DNA of 64,000 nucleotides from P52-10 sp041397365 (GTDB taxonomy: Bacteria; Pseudomonadota; Alphaproteobacteria; Rhizobiales; Xanthobacteraceae). The translations under genes and the position numbers were made by a program. The notes beneath the pieces are model-generated. The model did not search any database, was not told where the DNA came from, and worked only from the letters and a program-made list of their open reading frames with translations. The DNA lies in contig JAWKWT010000004.1 of NCBI GenBank assembly GCA_041397365.1, positions 124,001-188,000 on the forward strand, read 5' to 3'. Shown here piece after piece: positions 53,497-62,223 of the stretch (its first letter is position 1; every line of letters begins with the position of its first letter).

Positions 53497-53742
53497 CTAT
53501 TTGTCCTTGCGCGCGCCGAGGCCAGCCATGTTCAAGAACATCTCCTGGAAACGTTCGGCGATCTTCGGATCGAAGGAGAACCATGTCTGCATCAGCGATT
53601 CAGGCGTGAACTTCTCCATGTTCTCCTGCATCTTCGCCTGCATCTGATCCATCATCGCCTGCTGCATCGGCTTCACGTCCGGCAGGCCGAGAAAATCCCG
53701 CGCTTCTATCGGCGTGCAATCAACTTCGATCGTGACTTTCAT
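53497..53742 (-). CDS. DUF6489-like small protein
   Basis: 81 residues. It begins MKVTIEVDCTPIEARDFLGL with a short beta-strand/turn unit, followed by a Met/Gln-rich amphipathic helix (MQQAMMDQMQAKMQENMEKF) and a C-terminal WFSFDPKIAERFQEMFLNMA stretch. Helical, Met-rich composition and the neighbourhood make association with lipid or polyester surfaces possible, though there is no proof. It lies 47 bases upstream of the epoxide-hydrolase-like gene on the same strand. The family label is from memory of a conserved alphaproteobacterial group. Confidence 0.7.
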   Translation of the reverse strand: MKVTIEVDCTPIEARDFLGLPDVKPMQQAMMDQMQAKMQENMEKFTPESLMQTWFSFDPKIAERFQEMFLNMAGLGARKDK

Positions 53743-53832
53743 ATGCGGCGACCCATCCCCAATGCTTCCGAAGCATTCAGGATAGCGAACCCCGGCGGCA
53801 GCCGCCAGCCGGGAAATGACAACGAACGGCCC

Positions 53833-54543
53833 TCAGACGCCAAGATAGCTCGCGGCGACACGCGGATCGGCGGCGACCTCGGCGGCGGGGCCATTCAGGA
53901 TGAATTCGCCAAGCTCCATCACATAGGCGCGGTCGGCGATCTGCAACGCCGCCCGTGCGTTCTGTTCCACCAACAGGATCGAAACGCCGGTCTGGCGCAA
54001 CTCGGTCACGGTACGGAAAATGTCGGCGGCGATACGCGGGGCGAGCCCGAGGCTCGGCTCGTCAAGCATCAAGAGGCGCGGCTGCCCCATCAGCGCGCGG
54101 CTCATGGCGAGCATCTGCTGTTCGCCGCCGGAGAGCGTGCCCGCGAGTTGCCAGCGCCGCTCCTTCAGCCGCGGAAACAGCGCGAAGACGGTTTCGAGCG
54201 TCGTCGCGGCCTGCGCCTTGCTCACGCGAAAACCGCCCAGCCGCAGATTGTCCTCCACACTCATCGCGCCGAACAATTCGCGATGCTCGGGCACGAGCAA
54301 CAGCCCGGCCGCCACGCGATCCTCGATCTCCAGATGCGTCAGATCGTTGCCATCGAAAACAAGGCCGCCCTTCGCGCGCAAAATGCCGATGACGGCGTTG
54401 AGCAGCGTCGTCTTGCCCGCGCCGTTCGCGCCGATGATGGTGACGATCTCGCCCGGCATGACATCGAGCGAGACGTTGCGCACCGCCTCGACATTGCCAT
54501 AGGCGATCGAGGCATCCGACACGGATAACAGCGGCGCGCTCAT
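53833..54543 (-). CDS. livF: LIV-type ABC transporter ATP-binding protein LivF, second system
   Basis: 236 residues from ATG 54543, overlapping the stop of the fused LivM-LivG gene (ATGA). Walker A IIGANGAGKTTLLNAV, the LivF element LLLVPEHRELFGAMSVEDNL, signature LSGGEQQMLAMSRALMGQPR, Walker B LLMLDEPSLGLAP, and ILLVEQNARAALQIADRAYV. The gene is the last of the livH-livMG-livF cluster. No binding protein is found in or next to this cluster. Confidence 0.93.
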   Translation of the reverse strand: MSAPLLSVSDASIAYGNVEAVRNVSLDVMPGEIVTIIGANGAGKTTLLNAVIGILRAKGGLVFDGNDLTHLEIEDRVAAGLLLVPEHRELFGAMSVEDNLRLGGFRVSKAQAATTLETVFALFPRLKERRWQLAGTLSGGEQQMLAMSRALMGQPRLLMLDEPSLGLAPRIAADIFRTVTELRQTGVSILLVEQNARAALQIADRAYVMELGEFILNGPAAEVAADPRVAASYLGV

Positions 54544-56318
54544 GCGGCGGCACCAAGATAGGCTTCGATCACAGCCGGATCGGTCTTGATCGCATCGGGC
54601 AGACCTTCGGCGATCTTGGTGCCGAACTCCAGCACCACCACGCGGTCGGCCAGCCCCATCACGAAGCTCATATCGTGCTCGACAAGCAGGACGCCGAGCC
54701 CCTGCGCCCGCAACTGCCGAAGCAGTTCGGCAAGCCGTTGCTTCTCCATATGGCGAAGTCCGGCCGCCGGCTCGTCCAGCAGCAGCAGCAGCGGATCCGC
54801 GCACAGCGCGCGCGCGATCTCGACGATCCGCTGCTGGCCGAGCGGCAGGCTGCCGGCGAGTTGATCGATCCTGTCACCCAGTCCGACACGCTCGATCTGC
54901 CGTCGCGCCTCGGCGAGCAGCCTCGCTTCGTCGGCGCGGTCGAGGTGAAGCAGGCTCGCCAGCGCGCCAGCCTGCCCGCGCATATGCGCGCCGAGGGCGA
55001 CGTTTTCCAGCACAGTCATATCGGCGATTAGCTTCACATGCTGGAACGTGCGGGCGATGCCGAGACGGACGATTTGTTGCGGCGTGGCCGTATCGATCCG
55101 CCGGCCCTGCATCGACACCTCGCCGCCGTCGGACGCCAACACGCCGGTGATGAGGTTGAACATGGTGCTCTTGCCCGCACCATTCGGCCCGATCAGGGCG
55201 ACGATCTCCGCCGCATTGACCTCGAACGAAACATCGTTGACGGCGACCACGCCGCCAAATTGTTTGCGCGCATTGTCGACGCGCAACAGCGAGGCCGAGG
55301 CGGCAGGCGCCGCCGGGCGAGGGTCGAGCGCGGCCGCATCCGCCGCGACATCGGCTTGCGGCCCGGCCGACTTCACCCGCAGCAGCGCCATCAGCCGCGG
55401 CCACAGGCCGCCCGGCGCGATCTGCAACAGCAGCACCAGCAACACGCCGAACACGATGGTTTCGAACTGCGCCTGCACATTGAACAGGATCGGCAGCGCG
55501 CCCTGAAGGATTTCCTTCAGCACGATGACGACGCCGGCTCCCAGCACCGCGCCCCAGACATAGCCCGCGCCGCCGACCACGGCGATGAACAGATATTCGA
55601 TGCCGGCGTGCAGCCCGAACGGCGTCGGATTGATCGCGCGCTGGAAATGCGCATAGAGCCAGCCCGACAATCCGGCAAGAATCGCGGCGTGAACGAACAC
55701 CAGCAGCTTCATGCGCGCGGTCGCGACGCCGAACGCCTCCGCCGCGACAGGCCCGCGCCGCAGCGCGCGGATCGCCCGTCCCGTGCGGGAATCGAGCAGG
55801 TTCATCGTCAGCACCGCCGCGACAATCACGGCCAGCCAGATGACGAAATAGATCGCGCGCGGCTCGACGAGCGCCATGCCGCCGACCGTCAGCGGCGGAA
55901 TCCCGGAAATGCCGTCGTGCCGGCCCAGGAGTTCGACCTGGCCGAAGATGTAATAGAGGCTGATGCCCCAGGCGATGGTGCCGAGCGGCAGATAGTGGCC
56001 GGACAACCGCACGGTGATGAGGCCGAGCAGCACCGCGGCCAAACCCGCAACCAGCAGCGACGCCGGCAGCGTCGCCCAGGGCGACAGCCCGTAGGAGGTC
56101 GTCAGGACGGCGGTGGTGTAAGCGCCGAAACCGCAGAACGCCGCCTGCCCGAACGAGGTCAGCCCGCCGACGCCGGTCAGGATCACAAGGCCGATCGCCA
56201 CCAGCGCGGCGAGGCCGATATTATCGAGCAGCACCAGCCAGAACGGCGGCAGGCCGGGCACGAACGGAATCACCGCCATCACCAAAGCAAACACCAGAAC
56301 GGGCCAGCGCTGACGCAT
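54540..56318 (-). CDS. fused LivM permease-LivG ATPase of a LIV-type ABC transporter
   Basis: 592 residues. The N-terminal half (about 1-315) is a LivM-type permease with about nine membrane helices (GVGGLTSFGQAAFCGFGAYT; VRLSGHYLPLGTIAWGISLY; coupling segment GRAIRALRRGPVAAEAFGVA). A Pro/Ala linker follows (about 320-340), and then a complete LivG-type ATPase: LIGPNGAGKSTMFNLI, LGIARTFQHVKLIADMTVLE, LPLGQQRIVEIARALC, LLLLDEPAAGLR, VLLVEHDMSFVMGLADRVVV. Both halves are intact. The ATG at 56318 abuts a long repeat copy, and the ribosome-binding site would have to lie inside it. Confidence 0.93.
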   Translation of the reverse strand: MRQRWPVLVFALVMAVIPFVPGLPPFWLVLLDNIGLAALVAIGLVILTGVGGLTSFGQAAFCGFGAYTTAVLTTSYGLSPWATLPASLLVAGLAAVLLGLITVRLSGHYLPLGTIAWGISLYYIFGQVELLGRHDGISGIPPLTVGGMALVEPRAIYFVIWLAVIVAAVLTMNLLDSRTGRAIRALRRGPVAAEAFGVATARMKLLVFVHAAILAGLSGWLYAHFQRAINPTPFGLHAGIEYLFIAVVGGAGYVWGAVLGAGVVIVLKEILQGALPILFNVQAQFETIVFGVLLVLLLQIAPGGLWPRLMALLRVKSAGPQADVAADAAALDPRPAAPAASASLLRVDNARKQFGGVVAVNDVSFEVNAAEIVALIGPNGAGKSTMFNLITGVLASDGGEVSMQGRRIDTATPQQIVRLGIARTFQHVKLIADMTVLENVALGAHMRGQAGALASLLHLDRADEARLLAEARRQIERVGLGDRIDQLAGSLPLGQQRIVEIARALCADPLLLLLDEPAAGLRHMEKQRLAELLRQLRAQGLGVLLVEHDMSFVMGLADRVVVLEFGTKIAEGLPDAIKTDPAVIEAYLGAAA

Positions 56319-56420
56319 CTAGAGCAGGACTTTCTTAGGTTGAATCATTTCGCTCTTCACATTCTTGTTCGCGCATGAGCTGGCCGAAAACCGGTTCCCC
56401 TTCTCGGGATCATGCTCTAG
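56319..56420 (-). repeat. dispersed palindromic repeat, copy 9 (long form)
   Basis: About 100 bases with CTAGAGCA at the left and GGGATCATGCTCTAG at the right, containing GGCCGAAAACCGGTTCCCC. It occupies the whole gap between livH and livMG: it holds the livH stop codon at one end and touches the livMG start codon at the other. Confidence 0.82.
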
Positions 56421-57457
56421 TCGTGCTCCTCCTCGACGGCAGGAGCGGCGAGCGAGCGCAGGATCAGCACCGGCAGCAACAGGGTGAAGACGATCGCTTC
56501 CTTGTAGTTGCTGGCATAGAAGGAGGAGAAGGCTTCGACGCAGCCGACCAGGATCGCGGCCAGCGCCGTCAGCGGATAGCTGACGAGGCCGCCGATGATC
56601 GCCGCGACGAACCCCTTCAGTCCGATCAGAAAGCCGGTGTCGTAATAGATCGTCGTGATCGGCACGATGAGAATGCCGGAGACCGCGCCGATGACCGCCG
56701 CGAGCAGGAAGGCGAGTTGGCCCGAGAGCGATGTGCGGATGCCGGCGAGCCGCGCGCCGATGCGGTTCACCGCCGTCGCGCGCAGCGCCTTCCCATAAAG
56801 CGTGTACCCGAAGAACAGCCACAGTCCGACGATCAGCGCCGCCGTCACGCCATAGACGGCGAGGCTCTGGCCCGTCACCGGCACGGGCCCAAGCGCGATG
56901 CTGGCCGAGGACAGCGCCGGACCGCGCAAGCCTTCCGCGCCGAAGAACACCAGACCGAGGCCGAGCAGCGCGAAATGCGCGCCCACGGATGCGATCAGCA
57001 GGGTCAGCACCGAGGCTTCCGCCATCGGCTGAAAGGCGATGCGATAAAGGAACGGGCCGAGCGGCGCGACGATGATGAGCGAGAGAATGACATTGACGGC
57101 GACGCCGTTCGGACGCCCCGCGAGCAGGGAGATCAGCGCCAGGATCGCCAGCGGCAGGCCGAGGTTGAGCGCAGCGGAGCGCAGTAACGGCCGCGGCCGG
57201 AACGCATGCCGCAGCGTCCACAGGTCGAACATAAAGGCGACCGCCCCCATCAGCACGGCGAGCCACACGGTGCCGGGCATCTTGCCGGCGGCGAGAGTCG
57301 CATAGGTCAGCGCGCCGAAGGTGACGAATTCGCCTTGCGGGATCAGGATGACCCGCGTCACCGCGAAAATCAGGACCAAAGCGAGCCCCAGCAGGGCGTA
57401 GATCGCGCCGTTGGTGACACCGTCCTGAAGCAGAAACAGAAGGATCGTGGTGTCCAA
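56417..57457 (-). CDS. livH: LIV-type ABC transporter permease LivH, second system
   Basis: 346 residues from TTG 57457, the codon just before DTTILLFLLQDGVTNGAIYA; further upstream the frame is antisense to dppF and not plausible. About nine membrane helices. LivH-type elements: VILIPQGEFVTFGALTYATL (with PQGE in place of the usual AQGE/AHGE), the coupling segment YGKALRATAVNRIGARLAGI, and GFVAAIIGGLVSYPLTALAA. It is longer than classical LivH because of an extra loop with helix near residues 70-130. The stop lies in the repeat. Confidence 0.9.
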   Translation of the reverse strand: MDTTILLFLLQDGVTNGAIYALLGLALVLIFAVTRVILIPQGEFVTFGALTYATLAAGKMPGTVWLAVLMGAVAFMFDLWTLRHAFRPRPLLRSAALNLGLPLAILALISLLAGRPNGVAVNVILSLIIVAPLGPFLYRIAFQPMAEASVLTLLIASVGAHFALLGLGLVFFGAEGLRGPALSSASIALGPVPVTGQSLAVYGVTAALIVGLWLFFGYTLYGKALRATAVNRIGARLAGIRTSLSGQLAFLLAAVIGAVSGILIVPITTIYYDTGFLIGLKGFVAAIIGGLVSYPLTALAAILVGCVEAFSSFYASNYKEAIVFTLLLPVLILRSLAAPAVEEEHD

Positions 57458-57564
57458 GCGCAAAGCCCCATCCGCGCGGCGACTGAAGGCCACCGCTTCA
57501 GCGGAATAACAATTTACGCAACCAAGCTCAAGCGGCGGCCCGAACGCCGCCGCGTCCGGCGCAG

Positions 57565-58659
57565 CTAGACAGCCGCCCTTTCCGCCGGTGCCTTCCGCAT
57601 CTTGGCGGCCTCGAAGGCCGCGAGCCGCTCGGCGAACTTGCTGCCGTCCACATGGCTGGACTCGACCTCGCTCTGCACCGGGATCGTCTCGAAGAAGTGG
57701 CAGGCGACGCGATGCCCCGGCCCCGCGTCGCGCAGCATCGGCTCCTCCTTCTTGCACCGCTCCTGCGCGAAGGCGCAGCGGGTGTGGAAGCGACAACCGG
57801 ACGGCGGATTGAGCGGGCTCGGCACGTCGCCCGGCAGCAGGATGCGCGAGCGCTCCAGCGTCGGGTCCGGCCGCGGAATGGCGGACAGCAGCGCCTGCGT
57901 GTAGGGGTGCGAAGGCTTCGCATAGAGCGTGCGCTTGTCGGCGATCTCGACCAGCTTGCCGAGATACATCACCGCGACACGGTCGCTGATGTGCTTCACC
58001 ACCGCCAGATCGTGCGCGATGAACAGATATGACAGGCCGAACTGCTGTTGCAGGTTCTGCAAGAGATTGACGACCTGCGCCTGGATCGACACGTCGAGCG
58101 CCGACACCGGCTCGTCGCAGACGATCACATCCGGGTTGACCGCGAGCGCGCGCGCGATGCCGATGCGCTGGCGCTGGCCGCCGGAGAATTGATGCGAGTA
58201 GCGGCTCGCATGCTCCGGCTGGAGGCCGACGACCTGAAGCAGTTCCCTCACCCGGTCGTCGCGCTCCTTGCCTTGCGCGATGTCGTGGACCTCCATCGGC
58301 TCGGCGATGATCTCGCCCACCGTCATGCGCGGGTTGAGCGAGGCATACGGGTCCTGAAAGATGATCTGCATGTGCTTGCGCATGCGCCGCATCGCACTCT
58401 TGTCGAGAGACGCGATATCGGTGCCGTTGAAATCGATCGAGCCGCTGGTCGGATCGATCAACCGCAGCAGCAGGCGGCCGGTGGTCGACTTGCCGCAGCC
58501 GGATTCGCCGACCAGCGCCAGCGTCTCGCCGCGCTTGATCTCGAAGCTGACGTCATCGACCGCGCGAACAAGGCCGACGGTTTTCGAGATCACGACACCG
58601 CGCTTGACGCCGAAATGCTTGACCAGATTGTTGACGCGAATGACCGGCTCGGCGCTCAT
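57565..58659 (-). CDS. dppF: peptide ABC transporter ATP-binding protein DppF
   Basis: 364 residues from ATG 58659, overlapping the dppD stop as ATGA. ATPase of an oligo-/dipeptide importer. Walker A LVGESGCGKSTTGRLLLRLI, Q-loop IIFQDPYASLNPRMTVGEII, signature FSGGQRQRIGIARAL, Walker B VIVCDEPVSALDVSIQAQVV, H-loop IAHDLAVVKHISDRV. The C-terminal Oppf domain has the usual Cys motif (GCRFHTRCAFAQERC), which in relatives binds an Fe-S cluster. There is a further 40-residue tail. It is the last gene of the dppBCADF cluster. Confidence 0.93.
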   Translation of the reverse strand: MSAEPVIRVNNLVKHFGVKRGVVISKTVGLVRAVDDVSFEIKRGETLALVGESGCGKSTTGRLLLRLIDPTSGSIDFNGTDIASLDKSAMRRMRKHMQIIFQDPYASLNPRMTVGEIIAEPMEVHDIAQGKERDDRVRELLQVVGLQPEHASRYSHQFSGGQRQRIGIARALAVNPDVIVCDEPVSALDVSIQAQVVNLLQNLQQQFGLSYLFIAHDLAVVKHISDRVAVMYLGKLVEIADKRTLYAKPSHPYTQALLSAIPRPDPTLERSRILLPGDVPSPLNPPSGCRFHTRCAFAQERCKKEEPMLRDAGPGHRVACHFFETIPVQSEVESSHVDGSKFAERLAAFEAAKMRKAPAERAAV

Positions 58660-59648
58660 GCCGCAACTCCCGACAGCAATTCCACCGGCGCTTTCCAGCA
58701 CGCAGCCTGATGGCCAGGCCCGAAGTCGCGCAGCGGCGGCGGCTCGGCCAGGCATTTGGCATCGGCGAACGGACAGCGCGGCGCGAAGCGGCATCCTTTC
58801 GGCTGATTGTGCGCGCTCGGCACCGCGCCCTCGATGGTCGCGAGCCGCTCGCGCTCCACGTCCATCCGTGCGATCGATCCGAGCAGGCCGATCGTGTAAG
58901 GATGCTGCGGATCGGCGAACAGCGCCTTCACCGGGCCACTCTCGACGATCTTGCCGGCATACATCACCACCACCTCGTCGGCGATTTCGGCGATCACGCC
59001 GAGATCGTGGGTGATGATGAGGATCGCCATGCCGAGCCGCTGTTGCAGGTCGCGCAACAGGTCGATGATCTGCGCCTGGATCGTCACGTCGAGCGCCGTG
59101 GTCGGCTCGTCGGCGATCAGCAGCGTCGGATTGCAGGCGAGCGCCATCGCGATCATCACCCGCTGCCGCATGCCGCCGGACATGTGATGCGGATAATCGT
59201 CGAAGCGCGACGCCGCGGACGGAATGCGGACCACGTCCAGCATTTCGATCGCCCGCGCCTTGGCGTCCTGGTACGACATTCCGGTATGCGCGCGCAGACC
59301 TTCGACGATCTGCTGGCCGACGGTGTGAACCGGATTGAGCGATGTCATCGGCTCCTGGAAGATCATCGACAGCTTCTGCCCGCGCAGAAGCCGCCGCTCC
59401 TCCTTCGACATCTTCAGAAGGTCATGCCCCTCGAAGATGACCCCGTCGCCGGACACGCGCCCGGTATCGGTGACGAGCCCCATGATCGAGAGCGAGGTGA
59501 CGCTCTTGCCGCAGCCCGACTCGCCGACGAGGCCGACGGTGCGGCCCCGCTCGACCTTGAAGCTGATGCCGTCAACCGCCTTGAACAGTCCGCGATCCGT
59601 ATCGAAATAGGTACGCAGATCGCGAACCTCGAGCAAAGCTTCCGACAT
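58656..59648 (-). CDS. dppD: peptide ABC transporter ATP-binding protein DppD
   Basis: 330 residues from ATG 59648 (another ATG two codons up at 59654). Walker A LVGESGCGKSVTSLSIMGLV, Q-loop MIFQEPMTSLNPVHTVGQQI, signature MSGGMRQRVMIAMALACNPT, Walker B LLIADEPTTALDVTIQAQII, H-loop ITHDLGVIAEIADEVVVMYA. The C-terminal Cys motif is GCRFAPRCPFADAKC. Pairs with DppF to energise the DppBC channel. It lies 27 bases after the binding-protein gene. Confidence 0.93.
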   Translation of the reverse strand: MSEALLEVRDLRTYFDTDRGLFKAVDGISFKVERGRTVGLVGESGCGKSVTSLSIMGLVTDTGRVSGDGVIFEGHDLLKMSKEERRLLRGQKLSMIFQEPMTSLNPVHTVGQQIVEGLRAHTGMSYQDAKARAIEMLDVVRIPSAASRFDDYPHHMSGGMRQRVMIAMALACNPTLLIADEPTTALDVTIQAQIIDLLRDLQQRLGMAILIITHDLGVIAEIADEVVVMYAGKIVESGPVKALFADPQHPYTIGLLGSIARMDVERERLATIEGAVPSAHNQPKGCRFAPRCPFADAKCLAEPPPLRDFGPGHQAACWKAPVELLSGVAA

Positions 59649-59675
59649 CAACATGCCCCTTCCGCTGATCCAACC

Positions 59676-61238
59676 TTACGGGCTGATATCCAGCCCTTTG
59701 TAGAGCAGCGAGGTGGCGTACATGTTGTGCGAACGCGCGCCCTTGACCCGCTTGTTGGCGACCATTGCGACGCCTTCATGCACGATCGGCACCCACACCG
59801 CGTTCGCATGCACCTTCTTGTAGACCTTGGAGAAGTTCTCGAACTTGTCCTTCTCGTTCAGCGCCGCGGCGCCCGCCTCGAGCCACTTGTCGGTCTCCGG
59901 ATCCTTCCAGTTCATCCGGTTCGGGGTCGGAATGTTGCGCGAGTGGTAGTAGAGCAGCGCGGCGTCCGCGGCGCTCGCGTAAGGATAGGCGATCGACCAG
60001 AGGTCGTAATCCTGCTGGGCGAGCTTCGACCAGATGATCGTGCCGTCCCACATCTGCAATTGCAGATCGACGCCGATCTTCCGCCACGCGCCCTGCACGG
60101 CTTCCGTGACCTTCGGCGAGCGGCCGCCGGCGAAACCGTTGAGCAGAAGCGTGAGCTTCTTGCCGTCCTTGTAGCGGAAATTGTCAGGCCCCATCTTCCA
60201 GCCGGCCTCGTCGAGCAGCCGCGCCGACTCCTTCGGATCGTACTTGCCGAGATCAGTCGGGGTCGTCGTATCGAAGCCCGGCGTCTTCGGATGGACATAG
60301 GTCGAGGCAACCTCGGCATTGCCGAAATAGATCGAATCCACAATCGGCTTGCGATCGATCGCCATGCTGAGCGCCTTGCGCACGCGCACGTCGGAGACGT
60401 TTTCGCGCGTGATCTTGAAGCCGAGATAGAACGTTCGCAGCTGCGCCTCGGGCCTAAGGACATTGATCGTCGGCATGCGCGACACTTGCGGCATATACTG
60501 GTCCGGCATCGTGAAGGTCATGTCGACCTGCCCGCTCGCCATCGCCGCCAGACGCGCCGCCTCCTCAGGCACGATCTTGAAGACGATCTTCTCGTACTTC
60601 GCCGGGCCCTGGTTCTTGTAGAACGGAGGTCCCCATTTGTATTCGGGCCGACGCGTCAGCACGGTCTGGTTGCGCGGCTCCCAGCTCGTGAAGCAATAAG
60701 GGCCGGTGCCGTCGATCCCCTTCACGCCGAAATCGCGACCGAGGCTCTTGACGTTGTCCTCGTTCAGGATCGTCGCCTGATAGACTGCAAGGTTCGGCAG
60801 CAATTCGCTGAACGGCTCGGTCAGTTCGTAGACAAGCGTCGTGTCGTCCGGCGCGGTGATGTCCTTCACATGTCCCATGCGCCAGTAGAACGGAGACTTC
60901 GTCTCCTTGTCGATCACCCGCTTGAAGGAATAGACGGCGTCCTTCGCCGTGAACTTCTTGCCGCTACAGAACGTGACATCGTCGCGCAGCTTGAAGGTGT
61001 AAGTCTTGCCGTCCTCGCTCATGGTCCAGGATTTCGCGAGCAGCGGCTTGATCGTTTTCAGATCGTAATCGATCGATACCAGAGTATCGCCGACAAGATA
61101 CATCAGCGGCGATCCGGCGGTCGTCCGGGCGGGATCGTGATGCGCAGCCTCGACCGGATTCATCACCGTGAGCGTCTGCGCCTGGGCAAAGGTGGTCGCC
61201 CCGACCGCAATCGCGGCAGCGAAAGCCAACTTTTTCAT
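59676..61238 (-). CDS. dppA: peptide ABC transporter substrate-binding protein
   Basis: 520 residues from ATG 61238, with GGAGGACGG upstream. Signal peptide MKKLAFAAAIAVGATTFAQA. SBP family 5 (DppA/OppA-like) features are PLLAKSWTMSEDGKTYTFKL (the family signature region), DVTFCSGKKFTAKDAVYSFK and KALSMAIDRKPIVDSIYFGN. Family 5 proteins also bind nickel, heme, opines or glutathione, so dipeptide specificity is only the default guess. It lies between dppC and dppD, so it is encoded within the permease operon. Confidence 0.9.
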   Translation of the reverse strand: MKKLAFAAAIAVGATTFAQAQTLTVMNPVEAAHHDPARTTAGSPLMYLVGDTLVSIDYDLKTIKPLLAKSWTMSEDGKTYTFKLRDDVTFCSGKKFTAKDAVYSFKRVIDKETKSPFYWRMGHVKDITAPDDTTLVYELTEPFSELLPNLAVYQATILNEDNVKSLGRDFGVKGIDGTGPYCFTSWEPRNQTVLTRRPEYKWGPPFYKNQGPAKYEKIVFKIVPEEAARLAAMASGQVDMTFTMPDQYMPQVSRMPTINVLRPEAQLRTFYLGFKITRENVSDVRVRKALSMAIDRKPIVDSIYFGNAEVASTYVHPKTPGFDTTTPTDLGKYDPKESARLLDEAGWKMGPDNFRYKDGKKLTLLLNGFAGGRSPKVTEAVQGAWRKIGVDLQLQMWDGTIIWSKLAQQDYDLWSIAYPYASAADAALLYYHSRNIPTPNRMNWKDPETDKWLEAGAAALNEKDKFENFSKVYKKVHANAVWVPIVHEGVAMVANKRVKGARSHNMYATSLLYKGLDISP

Positions 61239-61320
61239 TTCCGTCCTCCCTCTCTTGCGTCCCTGTTTTTTTGTCACCGCTTGAAATACGCGAATAGTTG
61301 TTCGTCTCTGTTTTGCGGTC

Positions 61321-62223
61321 CTATTGTTGCAGTCTCGGATCGAGCACGTCACGGAATGCGTCCCCGAGAATGTTGGCTGCCAGCACGATCAGGAAGATCA
61401 TGAGGCTTGGAATGATCGCGATGTGCTCCGAGATGAACAGGAAGTCGCGTCCCTGTGACGCCATCATGCCAAGCTCCGCCGTCGGCGGCTGCGCGCCGAG
61501 GCCGAGAAAGCTGAGGGCGGACCCGATCAGGATGATCTGCCCGAACCGCAGCGTGAGAAAAACGAAGATCGTCGAAATGCAATTCAGCGTCAGATAACGC
61601 CAGATCAGAGCGGTGTCGGATACGCCGACGGCCCGTCCCGCCTCCATGTATTCCTGGCCCATCACCCCGATGGCGGCGCCGCGCGCCACACGGGCGACAT
61701 CGGGCACCGTCGCGACGACGACGGCGATGATGACCGCCGTCAAACCCGCGCCGAAGATGGCGGCGACGGCGAGGCCGAGCAGGATCGCCGGAAACGCCAG
61801 CAGGATATCGACGAGGCGCATGATCCAGCCGTCGAGCCTTCGGAAATAGGCGGCCAGAATTCCGAGCAGGCCGCCGAAGAGACCGCCGACAAGGACGCCG
61901 ACAAGACCGATCGCCAGCGTGTTGCGCGCGCCATAGATCACCCGGCTCAGCATGTCCCGTCCGGCGGTGTCGGTGCCGAACCAGTGCGCCGCGCTCGGCG
62001 GCTGCATCGCGATGGCGAGATCGGTGTAATAGGGATCGTAAGGCGCGACATAGGGCGCGAATATCGCGGCGAGAACGGTCAACCCCAGGAACAGCGCGGC
62101 GGCAGCCGCAGCCTTGTCGCGCATCAGGCGGCGCAGAAGACTCGGGCGGCTGGGGAGCACGTTCTCCTGCTCGGCGGCCGGCGTTTTCGCTTGGTCGAGC
62201 GCGATCGGGGCCTGCATGCTCAT
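61321..62223 (-). CDS. dppC: peptide ABC transporter permease DppC
   Basis: 300 residues with an N-terminal cytoplasmic tail (about 40), then six membrane helices. OppC/DppC signature: PPSAAHWFGTDTAGRDMLSR at about 77-96. The EAA coupling loop is GQEYMEAGRAVGVSDTALIW (about 188-207), followed by LSFLGLGAQPPTAELGMM. The start overlaps the dppB stop (ATGA at 62220-62223). Forms the channel with DppB. Confidence 0.93.
   Translation of the reverse strand: MSMQAPIALDQAKTPAAEQENVLPSRPSLLRRLMRDKAAAAAALFLGLTVLAAIFAPYVAPYDPYYTDLAIAMQPPSAAHWFGTDTAGRDMLSRVIYGARNTLAIGLVGVLVGGLFGGLLGILAAYFRRLDGWIMRLVDILLAFPAILLGLAVAAIFGAGLTAVIIAVVVATVPDVARVARGAAIGVMGQEYMEAGRAVGVSDTALIWRYLTLNCISTIFVFLTLRFGQIILIGSALSFLGLGAQPPTAELGMMASQGRDFLFISEHIAIIPSLMIFLIVLAANILGDAFRDVLDPRLQQ

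Noticed and set aside
57458..57796. N-terminal extension of the second LivH
   Set aside because: The extra residues are antisense to dppF, are Arg/Ala/Gly-rich and contain no membrane helix; the LivH domain starts at the TTG at 57457.
58710..61403. An 897-codon plus-strand open frame
   Set aside because: Antisense to dppD and dppA; the translation is rich in His/Arg/Leu with no domain, a typical shadow.
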